Positions 1-5,545 of a DNA stretch of 5,545 bases are shown one piece after another. Position 1 is the stretch's first letter, and each line of letters opens with the position of its first letter. The notes beneath the pieces were generated by a model. That model did no database searches and was not told the DNA's origin. It saw only the letters and a list, made by a program, of their open reading frames with translations. The DNA lies in the NCBI GenBank assembly GCA_049587975.1, contig JBAVEY010000242.1:1-5545 (forward strand), read 5' to 3'. Source of the stretch: DASSJM01 sp049587975. Lineage in GTDB: Bacteria > Actinomycetota > UBA4738 > HRBIN12. A program made the position numbers and the translations under genes.

Positions 1-597
1 AAGCCCACTTAGCCTGCGCAGGTCGCCGCTGGCGGTGACGCCCTGCGACTCCGCGTCAGCCCGGCTGATCCGTCCCAGCAGCAGACCGACCACGGCGTCG
101 GGCGGCCCAGCGAGCGTCACGTCGGGCGCAGTCGCTCTCCCAGGAGCCACATGGACCCGCCCTCGCGAGGAGATGAGGGTCACTGGCTCATCTCCAGACC
201 GGAGTTCGACCGTGAGGTCCGTGCGGTGGGGATCCACGCCTTCGAACCGAGCCACGACCATGTGGCGCAGCCAGTTGGGGCGAAAATGATCCTCGCCCCT
301 CGGCCGGGCCATCAGCGGCCCGGCCCACCGCCCGAGGGCATACACCGCCTCGTGGAGATCCTCCCCCCACGGCGTCAGGGCGTAGCTCCCGTCGTCCAGC
401 CGACAGAGCACACCGCCGTCCTCCAGGCCCCGGAGGCGCTCGACGAGCAGGTTGGTGGCGATGCCGGGCAGGCCGCTCAGAAGCTCGTTGTAACGACGAG
501 GGCCTTCGAGCAGCTCGCGAACCACAAGTAGCGACCAGCGCTCCCCAACAACATCAAGCGCCCGGGCTAGGCCGCAGTACTGACCGTAGGAACGCAT
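1..597 (-). CDS. HxlR-family transcriptional regulator with SCP2-like C-terminal domain, C-terminus cut by window edge
   Basis: The reading frame is open from an ATG at 597-595 to the window start, giving 199 residues without a stop. Residues 4-30 match the HxlR N-terminus: the YGQYC segment with Cys8, then ALDVVGERWSLLVVRELL. The winged-helix recognition part follows (RRYNELLSGLPGIATNLL, about 35-52), then a wing ending near LTPWGEDL. Residues 105-199 look like an SCP2/sterol-carrier-like domain, with PDVTLAGPPDAVVGLLLGR and a VTASGD stretch. This HxlR plus SCP2-like architecture is known in actinobacteria; the ligand is unknown. No Shine-Dalgarno sequence precedes the ATG, so the start rests on the conserved N-terminus. 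The gene is divergent from the NTF2-like gene at 685, and the gap holds an inverted repeat, so it probably regulates itself and that neighbour. The family call is secure; the target and ligand are inference. Confidence 0.9.
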   Translation of the reverse strand, partial: MRSYGQYCGLARALDVVGERWSLLVVRELLEGPRRYNELLSGLPGIATNLLVERLRGLEDGGVLCRLDDGSYALTPWGEDLHEAVYALGRWAGPLMARPRGEDHFRPNWLRHMVVARFEGVDPHRTDLTVELRSGDEPVTLISSRGRVHVAPGRATAPDVTLAGPPDAVVGLLLGRISRADAESQGVTASGDLRRLSGL

Positions 598-607
598 GCC
601 GAAACGA

Positions 608-650
608 TAGCTTGACAAACTCCAGTTGTCTACTTTAGCGTTTCAAGCTA
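608..650. promoter_or_regulatory. Divergent promoter/operator: TTGACA box inside a spaced inverted repeat
   Basis: TAGCTTGA (608-615) and TCAAGCTA (643-650) form a perfect 8-bp inverted repeat separated by 27 nt. A consensus -35 TTGACA lies at 612-617, overlapping the left arm. A TAnnnT-type -10 candidate, TAGCGT, lies at 636-641 after an 18-nt spacer, just inside the right arm. A smaller nested repeat, GACAA (614-618) and TTGTC (626-630), lies in the spacer. A repressor on both arms would cover the promoter of the plus-strand gene. The repeats are seen directly; that the adjacent HxlR protein binds them is inference from gene arrangement. Confidence 0.5.
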
Positions 651-673
651 CAGAAACGGGCCATGTGCAGGAG

Positions 674-679
674 AGGAGG
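674..679 (+). promoter_or_regulatory. Strong ribosome binding site for the NTF2-like gene
   Basis: AGGAGG sits 5 nt before the ATG at 685 within a longer purine run. It selects this start over the ATG at 663, which opens a different frame. Confidence 0.85.
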
Positions 680-684
680 AGCTG

Positions 685-1095
685 ATGAGCGAGTCGGTGA
701 GGGACCTGGTTATGGCCTACGTGGCGGCGGCGGGAGAGCGCCGGTTCGATCGCCTGGCGGAGTTGGTCCATCCGGAGGCGACGTTCGGGGGCACGGTCAA
801 AGGGGAGACCCATGGCCGAGACTCGTTCGTTCAGGGGTTCCGGAACCTCGGGCCGATCATCGCCCGCAACGAGATCCGCGAGCTCATCGTGGAGGGCAAC
901 CGAGCATCGGTCCTCTATGACTTCGTCACCGACACTGCCGTGGGTCCGGTGCTGTCCGCGGAGTTCGTCAATGTCGAGGACGGCCTGATCCGCTCCAGCA
1001 CGCTCCTCTTCGACCATCGCCGGTGGCCCGAGGTGGTGCAGGAACTGAAGGAGCGCACCGGAGTGGCGGCCTCGCCACAGCCAGCGAAAGCCTGA
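685..1095 (+). CDS. NTF2-like / SnoaL-like small protein
   Basis: This 136-residue protein has the size and layout of the SnoaL/NTF2-like alpha+beta cone fold. An N-terminal helix (about 4-28, VRDLVMAYVAAAGERRFDRL) leads into LVHPEATFGG. A helical stretch containing GRDSFVQGFRNLGP (about 44-57) follows, then beta strands (about 63-110) with the pattern IRELIVEGNRASVLYDF and LSAEFVNVEDGLIRSSTLLFD. Proteins of this fold are usually small cytoplasmic enzymes (isomerases, cyclases, dehydratases, hydrolases) or binding proteins. No catalytic set can be assigned, so the substrate is unknown. The start is supported by a strong ribosome site. It is divergent from the HxlR regulator and probably under its control. 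The last ten or so residues (AASPQPAKA) look like a disordered tail. The fold call is good; the function is open. Confidence 0.82.
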   Translation: MSESVRDLVMAYVAAAGERRFDRLAELVHPEATFGGTVKGETHGRDSFVQGFRNLGPIIARNEIRELIVEGNRASVLYDFVTDTAVGPVLSAEFVNVEDGLIRSSTLLFDHRRWPEVVQELKERTGVAASPQPAKA

Positions 1096-1266
1096 CTCGA
1101 TGGTGGCGGGCCGAACCACCGCCGAGGAGTGCTTCGTGGAGATCGCCCGCCGGATGGCCGATCGAGAGTTGTGGCCCTACGATCGCTTTGTTGGTCGAGG
1201 CGATGAAGCGGGCGTTGGCGGTCGCCCTCGCTCCAGGTCCTCGAGAAAGTGCCGTCGGTCGCGTTT

Positions 1267-2400
1267 CTAGCAGACCTGCGACAGCGGGGCGAACGGGTTG
1301 ATCGCGTCGCCGAGGACGGCAAAGCCGTACGGACTCTCCGGCCAGTTCGGTGGAATCTCCGTCGGGTGCCACTCGAAGTGGTCGTGGGGGCCGGAGGAGT
1401 GGCCGGTCGACCCGACATATCCAACGATATCGCCGGTCTCGACCGGGCCGAGGGTACCGAGTCGGGAGAGGTGGGCGTTATACACGTAGCCATACTCGCC
1501 GTGGACGTAGACACCGAGCCCGCCCAGCGTGCTGTGCGATACGGAGGCCACACCGTCGAACGGCGCGAGGATCGGCGTTCCTTTTGCGGCCATGATGTCG
1601 TCGCCTTGATGGAGGTGGAACCCGCCACCGGGCTCGGGACGCGGGGCGCCGAAGTTGTCGGCGATCGCGTACGGGGGTCCCACGGGACACAGGGCGAACG
1701 GCCGGAGGAGCGAGATCTCGGTCTGGATCTGCTCGATCCGCCCGCGTAGCCGGGCGCTGAGGCGCCGGGACCTCGCCATCTTGCGTTGGAGTTCCTCGCG
1801 GTCCATCTCCAGGCTTCGCTTCTGCATCTCGACGATCTGGCGGCCCCGCACGACCTCGGCCTCGATCTGTGCGAGGCGATCGGTGGTCTCCTGGACCTTG
1901 GCCGCGAGCACGGCATCGCGCCGGTTCATCTCGCTGAGGAACGACATCCGGGCGGCGGCGTCGGCCGCGGATGTGGCCGTCAGCACATACATGATCGGCA
2001 CGCCGCCAGACATGTAGGCCTCGCGGCTGCGCTCGTCGAGCTTGGCCTGCAGCAGCGCGGCGCGGACCTGGAGCTTCATCACCTGCCGCTGGAGCTTGGC
2101 GAGCCGGGTCTCGATCCGCAGAATCTCGCTCTCGGCCCGCGAGATGCGCGTGGCCAAACGGTTCATCACCTTCTGCAGGGCGCGGATCTTCCGCATCTGG
2201 GCCCGGTACCGGTCCTTGGTCGCGTGCAGCTCCTGCTTGCTCTGCTTCAGCTCGTGGTTGGTCTCTTTCAGCACGTCCTCGTCTGCCGAAGCGAATCTCG
2301 CGATCCCGACCACGGGCACAGTTGCAAGGAGAAGAACCGTGGCCACTCCGGCCACGATTCGGCGCGATGCTCGTGCCTGGATGGCGTGCAGACGCGACAT
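1267..2400 (-). CDS. Exported coiled-coil M23 (LytM) family peptidase, cell-wall hydrolase-like
   Basis: From the ATG at 2400 the product has 377 residues. The Arg-rich N-terminus and hydrophobic run (about 15-34, VAGVATVLLLATVPVVGIA) form a Sec signal, with possible cleavage after FASA (about 39). Long charged coiled coils follow at about 42-130 and 160-235. The C-terminal M23 domain begins near LCPVGPPYAIADNFGAPRP. It keeps the zinc-binding HxGxD (HQGDD, His264 and Asp268), the YNAHLS segment, and HxH as PHDHFEWHP (His339, His341), so it should be an active peptidoglycan endopeptidase rather than a degenerate EnvC/NlpD-type activator. Cys238 and the C-terminal Cys377 could pair. A GTG at 2454 would add 18 residues, but neither start has a clear ribosome site. 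The ATG gives a normal-length signal peptide. The gene lies 195 bp downstream of the small secreted-protein gene and converges on the NTF2-like gene. Confidence 0.9.
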   Translation of the reverse strand: MSRLHAIQARASRRIVAGVATVLLLATVPVVGIARFASADEDVLKETNHELKQSKQELHATKDRYRAQMRKIRALQKVMNRLATRISRAESEILRIETRLAKLQRQVMKLQVRAALLQAKLDERSREAYMSGGVPIMYVLTATSAADAAARMSFLSEMNRRDAVLAAKVQETTDRLAQIEAEVVRGRQIVEMQKRSLEMDREELQRKMARSRRLSARLRGRIEQIQTEISLLRPFALCPVGPPYAIADNFGAPRPEPGGGFHLHQGDDIMAAKGTPILAPFDGVASVSHSTLGGLGVYVHGEYGYVYNAHLSRLGTLGPVETGDIVGYVGSTGHSSGPHDHFEWHPTEIPPNWPESPYGFAVLGDAINPFAPLSQVC

Positions 2401-2595
2401 CTCAGCACGTCTATAGGTGGCGGTTATCAGGGGACGTTCCTCGTGTTCGGTCACGTCACCGGACCATCGGCAGACCGAGAGGTTGCCTGAAGAACCATGG
2501 TGAAACAGGGTCCGGGCGTGAGTGCGTCGAAACGACGGTTATGCGACTGGCTAACGCGCTGGAGCGGTCAGGGACTGGGCCCGGCGGCGGAGATG

Positions 2596-3012
2596 CTAGC
2601 TGCCGGAAGCGCCCGTACCCTCCTCTTCAGTATTGCCACCCGCGTGCGCCTGCCCGGCGGCCATGTGCTCGAGCGCGTGGGCCGGTGGCCCGCCCCCGTG
2701 GCCGACGGAAACCATCGGCTTGCCGCAGTCACTCCACGCAGCTTGGCGGATCAGAGCCGGGTTGCCGCCTGCGGCGACGGCGCTCACGTAGTCGCCGTGT
2801 GTCCAGTTGCCCGGGAGCGAGGAGACGTTGGTGAGATCGCACGCTCCTGACTGGTGGAATCGCTCGATCGGCCCGCCATGGACGCCTGCGTCCTGCTCGT
2901 TCGCCTCGCCTTTGTCGTGATCAGACCCACCGGCCGACAGGATGCCCGCCGTGGCCAGGCCTGACACACCCAGGACGAATGCGAACACGAACGGAATAAC
3001 GACTCGCTTCAT
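2596..3012 (-). CDS. Small secreted protein with two cysteines, function unknown
   Basis: The 138-residue product begins with a clear signal sequence, MKRVVIPFVFAFVLGVSGLA, with probable cleavage after about residue 22. An acidic, Gly/His/Asp-rich linker (28-50, with DHDKGEANEQD) leads into the likely folded part at about 50-105. This contains GACDL (Cys58), LPGNWTHGDYVSAVA and AAWSDCGKPM (Cys96). The only two cysteines could form one disulfide outside the cell. The C-terminal 35 residues are low complexity, rich in Gly, His and Glu. The NWTHGDYVSAVA...SDCGKPM pattern seems familiar from uncharacterised actinobacterial exported proteins, but that is memory, not a search. AGGAGG 5 nt before the ATG fixes the start. 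The gene lies 52 bp downstream of the broken gene at 3065-3915 and upstream of the M23 gene on the same strand, so a shared transcript is possible. Confidence 0.8.
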   Translation of the reverse strand: MKRVVIPFVFAFVLGVSGLATAGILSAGGSDHDKGEANEQDAGVHGGPIERFHQSGACDLTNVSSLPGNWTHGDYVSAVAAGGNPALIRQAAWSDCGKPMVSVGHGGGPPAHALEHMAAGQAHAGGNTEEEGTGASGS

Positions 3013-3017
3013 ACGAG

Positions 3018-3023
3018 CCTCCT
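3018..3023 (-). promoter_or_regulatory. Ribosome binding site of the small secreted-protein gene
   Basis: On the minus strand this reads AGGAGG, 5 nt before the ATG at 3012-3010. It is the best ribosome site in the minus-strand run and supports real translation of the gene. Confidence 0.85.
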
Positions 3024-3064
3024 ATAGGCTTCTCGAACGAATATCGGCAAGACGGAGTGCGCGG

Positions 3065-3915
3065 TCAATCGTCCGATCGGCCATTAGTCCACGAGCCGAA
3101 CTTGCGGATGACCGTTGAGAACGGGATCATCGGCGAGGCCACCGACATCTGGATGCAGAACACGTCTGAGGAATGGGGCTCGAACTCGCAGTTGGCTTGA
3201 TGCTGGGCCGTCTGCCCGCTCCAGGCGTTCACGATCTCATGCCGGCGAGGTCGATGACCGGATAGTCTCCGCCGTCACCGCCGGCGGTGAACCACGGGTA
3301 GCACGGTGGTGCCGGGCCGTCGCACGCCGCCACCGGGAAGAAGACCTGCGGCGTGGGGTCCATGTCCGCGACGGCAAGGAGGCCAGTCTTGCATCGCCTG
3401 CACGAGGGTATTCGGCACCCCGCCCGCGGCGCACACGTACGTTGGGGGCGGGTCCCACAGGGGTGGCCTAGAGGGCGATCGACCCCTCAAGCCCCATGTT
3501 GTCGATGTACTCGCCGAGTTCGTTCGCCCCGCCCGCCTGAGACGTGCACCGCGTCGGGTCGTTGTTGTCGGTTGGCCACCCCTGGGGGAAGTCTAGCCAT
3601 CCGCGCTGACTCCCACTCCCGAACTTCGCGAACGCGAACTAGCACTCGGACCGGTGTAACCAGGCTGATGGCCGTCGTTGCAGCCGGCCACGTCGATCGC
3701 GTTCAACTTGAGCGGGACGGGGTTCGCCACGCCCAGGGTCCACTCCTCCGTTGCGGAGGCCACAACGGTGCCGTTGTCGAACCCGAAGATCGGCGCCATG
3801 ACGGTCCGGAGGTGGCCTCGATGACGCGAGCGGCGTAGTTCCATCCCACGACCGCGGATGCGCAGGTGAGGACGAAGAGCACGAGCGACTTGAGCACCGT
3901 GCCGGCCACGGTCAT
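3065..3915 (-). pseudogene. Frameshifted gene for a membrane-anchored or secreted cysteine-containing protein
   Basis: No single frame covers this 851-bp stretch, but six consecutive minus-strand pieces read as coherent protein. (A) From ATG 3915: MTVAGTVLKSLVLFVLTCAS, a signal or membrane segment, then VVGWNYAARVIEA. (B) About 3808-3640: VMAPIFGFDNGTVVASATEE through IDVAGCNDGHQPGYTG. (C) About 3638-3468: KFGSGSQRGWLDFPQGWPTD through ELGEYIDNMGLEGSIAL, then TAG. (D) About 3463-3387: PTYVCAAGGVPNTLVQAMQ. (E) About 3385-3248: LLAVADMDPTPQVFFPVAAC through GGDYPVIDLAG. (F) About 3245-3065: HEIVNAWSGQTAQHQANCEF through STVIRKFGSW, then TGA. Joined, these give about 280 residues with eight cysteines, suggesting a disulfide-bonded extracellular domain. 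The frame changes lie near 3803-3815, 3625-3641, 3465-3472, 3376-3395 and 3238-3250. The intact protein's family is not recognised. Either the gene has decayed or the assembly carries a cluster of indels; two tandem broken genes split at 3468 are less likely. Confidence 0.72.
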
Positions 3916-4010
3916 GCCGCGCGCGGACCCGGCGCCGGCCCTCAGGCCCGCGATCGAACCTCTCCTCGGCCGTCGGAGCGCCGGCCGGGCGATAGCGGCA
4001 GAATGGCCCA

Positions 4011-4016
4011 AGGAGG
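4011..4016 (+). promoter_or_regulatory. Ribosome binding site that decides the aguA start
   Basis: AGGAGG is followed by AGCG and then the ATG at 4021. An in-frame ATG at 4003 lies upstream of this site and has no ribosome site of its own. Its six extra residues are encoded by the ribosome site itself, so 4021 is preferred. Confidence 0.85.
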
Positions 4017-4020
4017 AGCG

Positions 4021-5052
4021 ATGAGCGAACAACGGTCCACCCCGCGCGAGGACGGCTTCTCGATGCCGGCGGAATGGGAGCCGCACGAAGCCTGCCTGAT
4101 GGAATGGCCCACCGTGACGCGCGAGGCCTTCTGGGCGGAGTTGTTCGAGGAGGCCAAGCGCGACTACGCGACGGTGGCCAACGCGATCGCGGCGTTCGAG
4201 CCCGTCGTGATGGTCTGCGATCCCGAGCAGGAGGCCGAGGTCCGTCACTACTGCGGGGACGGCGTCGAGGCCCTCCCGCTCCCGATCGACGACTCGTGGA
4301 TGCGTGACAACGGCCCGATCTTCGTCCGGGACGCGGCGGGCCGCATCTCGCTCGTCCACTTCGGGTTCAACTCGTGGGGGGAGAAGTACCTGCCGTACGA
4401 CCGCGACGCGCAGGTCCCGCGCCTCATCGCCGAGCACCTCGGCATGCGCCGCTACGAGGCGCCGTTCGTGCTCGAGGGCGGCTCGTTCTTCGTCGACGGC
4501 GAGGGGAGCCTCATCACGACCGAGCAGTGCCTGCTGAACCCCAACCGCAACCCGACGCTGACGCGCGAACAGATCGAGCGGGGCCTGCGCGACTACCTCG
4601 GCGTCGAGGCGATCGTCTGGCTGGGGCTCGGCCACTCCACCGACCGCGACACCGACGGCCACATCGACGGCATCGCGCCGTACCTCGCGCCGGCGACGGT
4701 GGCGCTCCTGCTCCCCGGGGACCCGGACGACCCGGACCATGAACGCGGGCGCGACAACCTCGAGCGGCTGCAGCGCGCCCGCGACGCGAAGGGGCGGGCG
4801 TTCGAGGTGATCCCGTTCGAGACCCGCCCACCGGGGCGCGTCCCGTACCTCAACTTCTACCTCGCGAACGACGGCGGCCTCGTGGTCCCGATCGCCGAGC
4901 GCCCGGAAGACGAGCAGGCGCTCGAGCAGATCGCCAAGATGCTCCCCGACCGGGAGGTCGTGCCCGTGCCCGGCAACTGCCTGAACGAGGGAGGCGGGGG
5001 ACCACACTGCATCACCCAGCAGCGTCCGGCGGGCGTCGCTGTGCCGGCCTGA
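4021..5052 (+). CDS. aguA: Agmatine deiminase (peptidyl-arginine deiminase family)
   Basis: The 343-residue product is close to the family's usual length and should hydrolyse agmatine to N-carbamoylputrescine and ammonia in the cytoplasm. The guanidino-modifying signatures appear in order: WEPHEACLMEWP near 19-30; DDSWMRDNGPIFVRD at 90-104; EGGSFFVDGEGSLITTEQCL with LLNPNRNP at 152-178; GHSTDRDTDGHID at 204-216, containing catalytic His214; and GGGGPHCITQQRPAG at 324-338, containing nucleophile Cys330. Asp91 and Asp212 occupy the usual substrate-guanidinium positions. The start at 4021 is chosen by its ribosome site. The upstream neighbour is the divergent broken gene. Downstream, ureA begins 1 nt after the stop, so the genes are very likely co-transcribed. 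The family is certain. Agmatine is the likely substrate, but the family also contains enzymes acting on other guanidines, and no aguB is visible here. Confidence 0.93.
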   Translation: MSEQRSTPREDGFSMPAEWEPHEACLMEWPTVTREAFWAELFEEAKRDYATVANAIAAFEPVVMVCDPEQEAEVRHYCGDGVEALPLPIDDSWMRDNGPIFVRDAAGRISLVHFGFNSWGEKYLPYDRDAQVPRLIAEHLGMRRYEAPFVLEGGSFFVDGEGSLITTEQCLLNPNRNPTLTREQIERGLRDYLGVEAIVWLGLGHSTDRDTDGHIDGIAPYLAPATVALLLPGDPDDPDHERGRDNLERLQRARDAKGRAFEVIPFETRPPGRVPYLNFYLANDGGLVVPIAERPEDEQALEQIAKMLPDREVVPVPGNCLNEGGGGPHCITQQRPAGVAVPA

Positions 5053-5053
5053 G

Positions 5054-5356
5054 ATGTACCTGACCCCGACCGAGGAGGATCGCCTGCGGATCTTCGCCGC
5101 GGCCGAGCTCGCACGGCGCACCCTCGAACGCGGGCTCGCGCTGAACGCCCCGGAGGCGACGGCCCTGATCTGCGACGAGATGCACATGGCGGCGCGCTCC
5201 GGCGCCTCGTTCGACGAGGTGCTTGAGGCCGGCCGGCGGGCCGTCGCGGCCGACCAGCTGATCCAAGGCGTGGCCGAGCTGATCGACGAGATCCGCCTCG
5301 AGGTGCTCCTGGACGAGGGGAGCCGGCTCGTGGTCCTTCGGAGGCCGTGGGGATGA
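5054..5356 (+). CDS. ureA: Urease subunit gamma
   Basis: The 100-residue product matches the small gamma subunit along its full length: MYLTPTEEDRLRIFAAAELA, then RRTLERGLALNAPEATALIC, AARSGASFDEVLEAGRRAV, and GVAELIDEIRLEVLLDEGSRLV near the C-terminus. It is part of the nickel urease (UreABC) that converts urea to ammonia and carbon dioxide; the active site itself is in UreC. There is no Shine-Dalgarno sequence of its own. The ATG follows the aguA stop by 1 nt, so translation is probably coupled to aguA. The stop overlaps the ureB start as ATGA. Gene length and start agree with the family. Confidence 0.95.
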   Translation: MYLTPTEEDRLRIFAAAELARRTLERGLALNAPEATALICDEMHMAARSGASFDEVLEAGRRAVAADQLIQGVAELIDEIRLEVLLDEGSRLVVLRRPWG

Positions 5357-5545
5357 TCGACCCGATCGAGCTCGCGCCCGGGCGCGACCGGATCCGCCTC
5401 GAGGTGACCAACACGTCGACCCGCGTCGTCCGCGTCTCCTCCCACTACCCCTTCTGGCGGACGAACCGGCGACTCGAGTTCGATCGCGAGGCCGCGCGGG
5501 GCTTCCGCCTCGACGTCCCCGCGGGCTCGTCCATCCGGTTCGCGC
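5353..5545 (+). CDS. ureB: Urease subunit beta, partial (cut by window end)
   Basis: The ATG at 5353 overlaps the ureA stop (ATGA), and 64 codons are present before the window ends. The visible protein matches UreB: IELAPGRDRIRLEVTNTSTR, then VVRVSSHYPFWRTNRRLEFD, REAARGFRLDVPAGSSIRF. These correspond to the family's IELN.GR, SHYHFFETN, FDREAA.G.RLDIPAGTAVRF elements. The N-terminus starts close to the IELAPGR motif, as in short separate beta subunits rather than gamma-beta fusions. It should assemble with UreA and UreC. About the last third of the protein and the expected ureC lie beyond the edge. Confidence 0.93.
   Translation, partial: MIDPIELAPGRDRIRLEVTNTSTRVVRVSSHYPFWRTNRRLEFDREAARGFRLDVPAGSSIRFA

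Noticed and set aside
1207..1232. Hairpin AGCGGGCG / CGCCC-TC-GCT as a shared terminator between convergent genes
   Set aside because: The stem has a 2-nt bulge and no T-tract on either strand; such stems are common by chance in high-GC DNA.
915..1916. Minus-strand open frame overlapping the NTF2-like and M23 genes
   Set aside because: It is Arg/Ser-rich low-complexity translation, out of frame with the clearly recognised M23 domain.
2410..2415. TATAGA on the minus strand as a -10 for the M23 gene
   Set aside because: There is no matching -35 at the right distance, and it lies too close to the ATG for a normal leader.
1786..2490. Plus-strand open frame of 234 codons opposite the M23 gene
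   Set aside because: It is the complement of the coiled-coil coding region; its His/Leu-rich repeats mirror that and there is no ribosome site.
2497..2850. Plus-strand open frame antisense to the small secreted-protein gene
   Set aside because: It has no ribosome site and no recognisable domain, and most of it lies opposite a gene with a signal peptide and strong ribosome site.
3932..3986. GCGCCGGCC direct repeat (3932-3940 and 3978-3986) upstream of aguA
   Set aside because: Short GC-only repeats are expected at this base composition, and no operator logic is visible.
3703..5445. Long minus-strand open frame (580 codons) antisense to aguA and ureA
   Set aside because: It is a high-GC shadow of strongly recognised plus-strand genes, with Arg/Ala-rich composition. 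Only its last part (from 3915 down) is real, being the N-terminus of the broken gene.

Overview
The window is high-GC bacterial DNA with strong GGAGG-type ribosome sites and tight ATGA overlaps. The HxlR-SCP2-like regulator, the M23 protein and the urease gene order suggest an actinomycete-like organism, possibly a deep-branching soil or metagenomic Actinomycetota. That placement is inference; nothing here fixes the taxon.

Layout. (1) Positions 1-1095 hold a divergent pair: an HxlR-type winged-helix regulator with an SCP2-like C-terminal domain (minus strand, cut by the window start) and a small NTF2/SnoaL-like protein (plus strand). The 87-bp gap between them carries a TTGACA box and a perfect 8-bp spaced inverted repeat, probably the operator. 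(2) Positions 1267-3915 hold a minus-strand run of exported proteins. In transcription order these are a broken gene for a membrane-anchored or secreted cysteine-containing protein (3915 down to 3065, at least five frame changes), a small intact secreted protein with two cysteines, and a coiled-coil M23 (LytM) peptidase resembling cell-wall hydrolases. (3) Positions 4021-5545 hold a plus-strand nitrogen operon: agmatine deiminase (aguA), urease gamma (ureA, 1 nt after aguA) and urease beta (ureB, overlapping ureA by ATGA and running off the end).

How the genes work together. The HxlR protein probably controls the NTF2-like gene across the shared promoter. The aguA-ureAB arrangement implies co-transcription of two ammonia-releasing activities, guanidine deimination and urea hydrolysis. 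The rest of the urease operon (ureC and accessory genes) should lie beyond the right edge. The most unusual part is the broken gene at 3065-3915. It can be read piece by piece into one coherent protein of about 280 residues, although its neighbours are intact. No CRISPR array, tRNA, rRNA or insertion sequence was seen.
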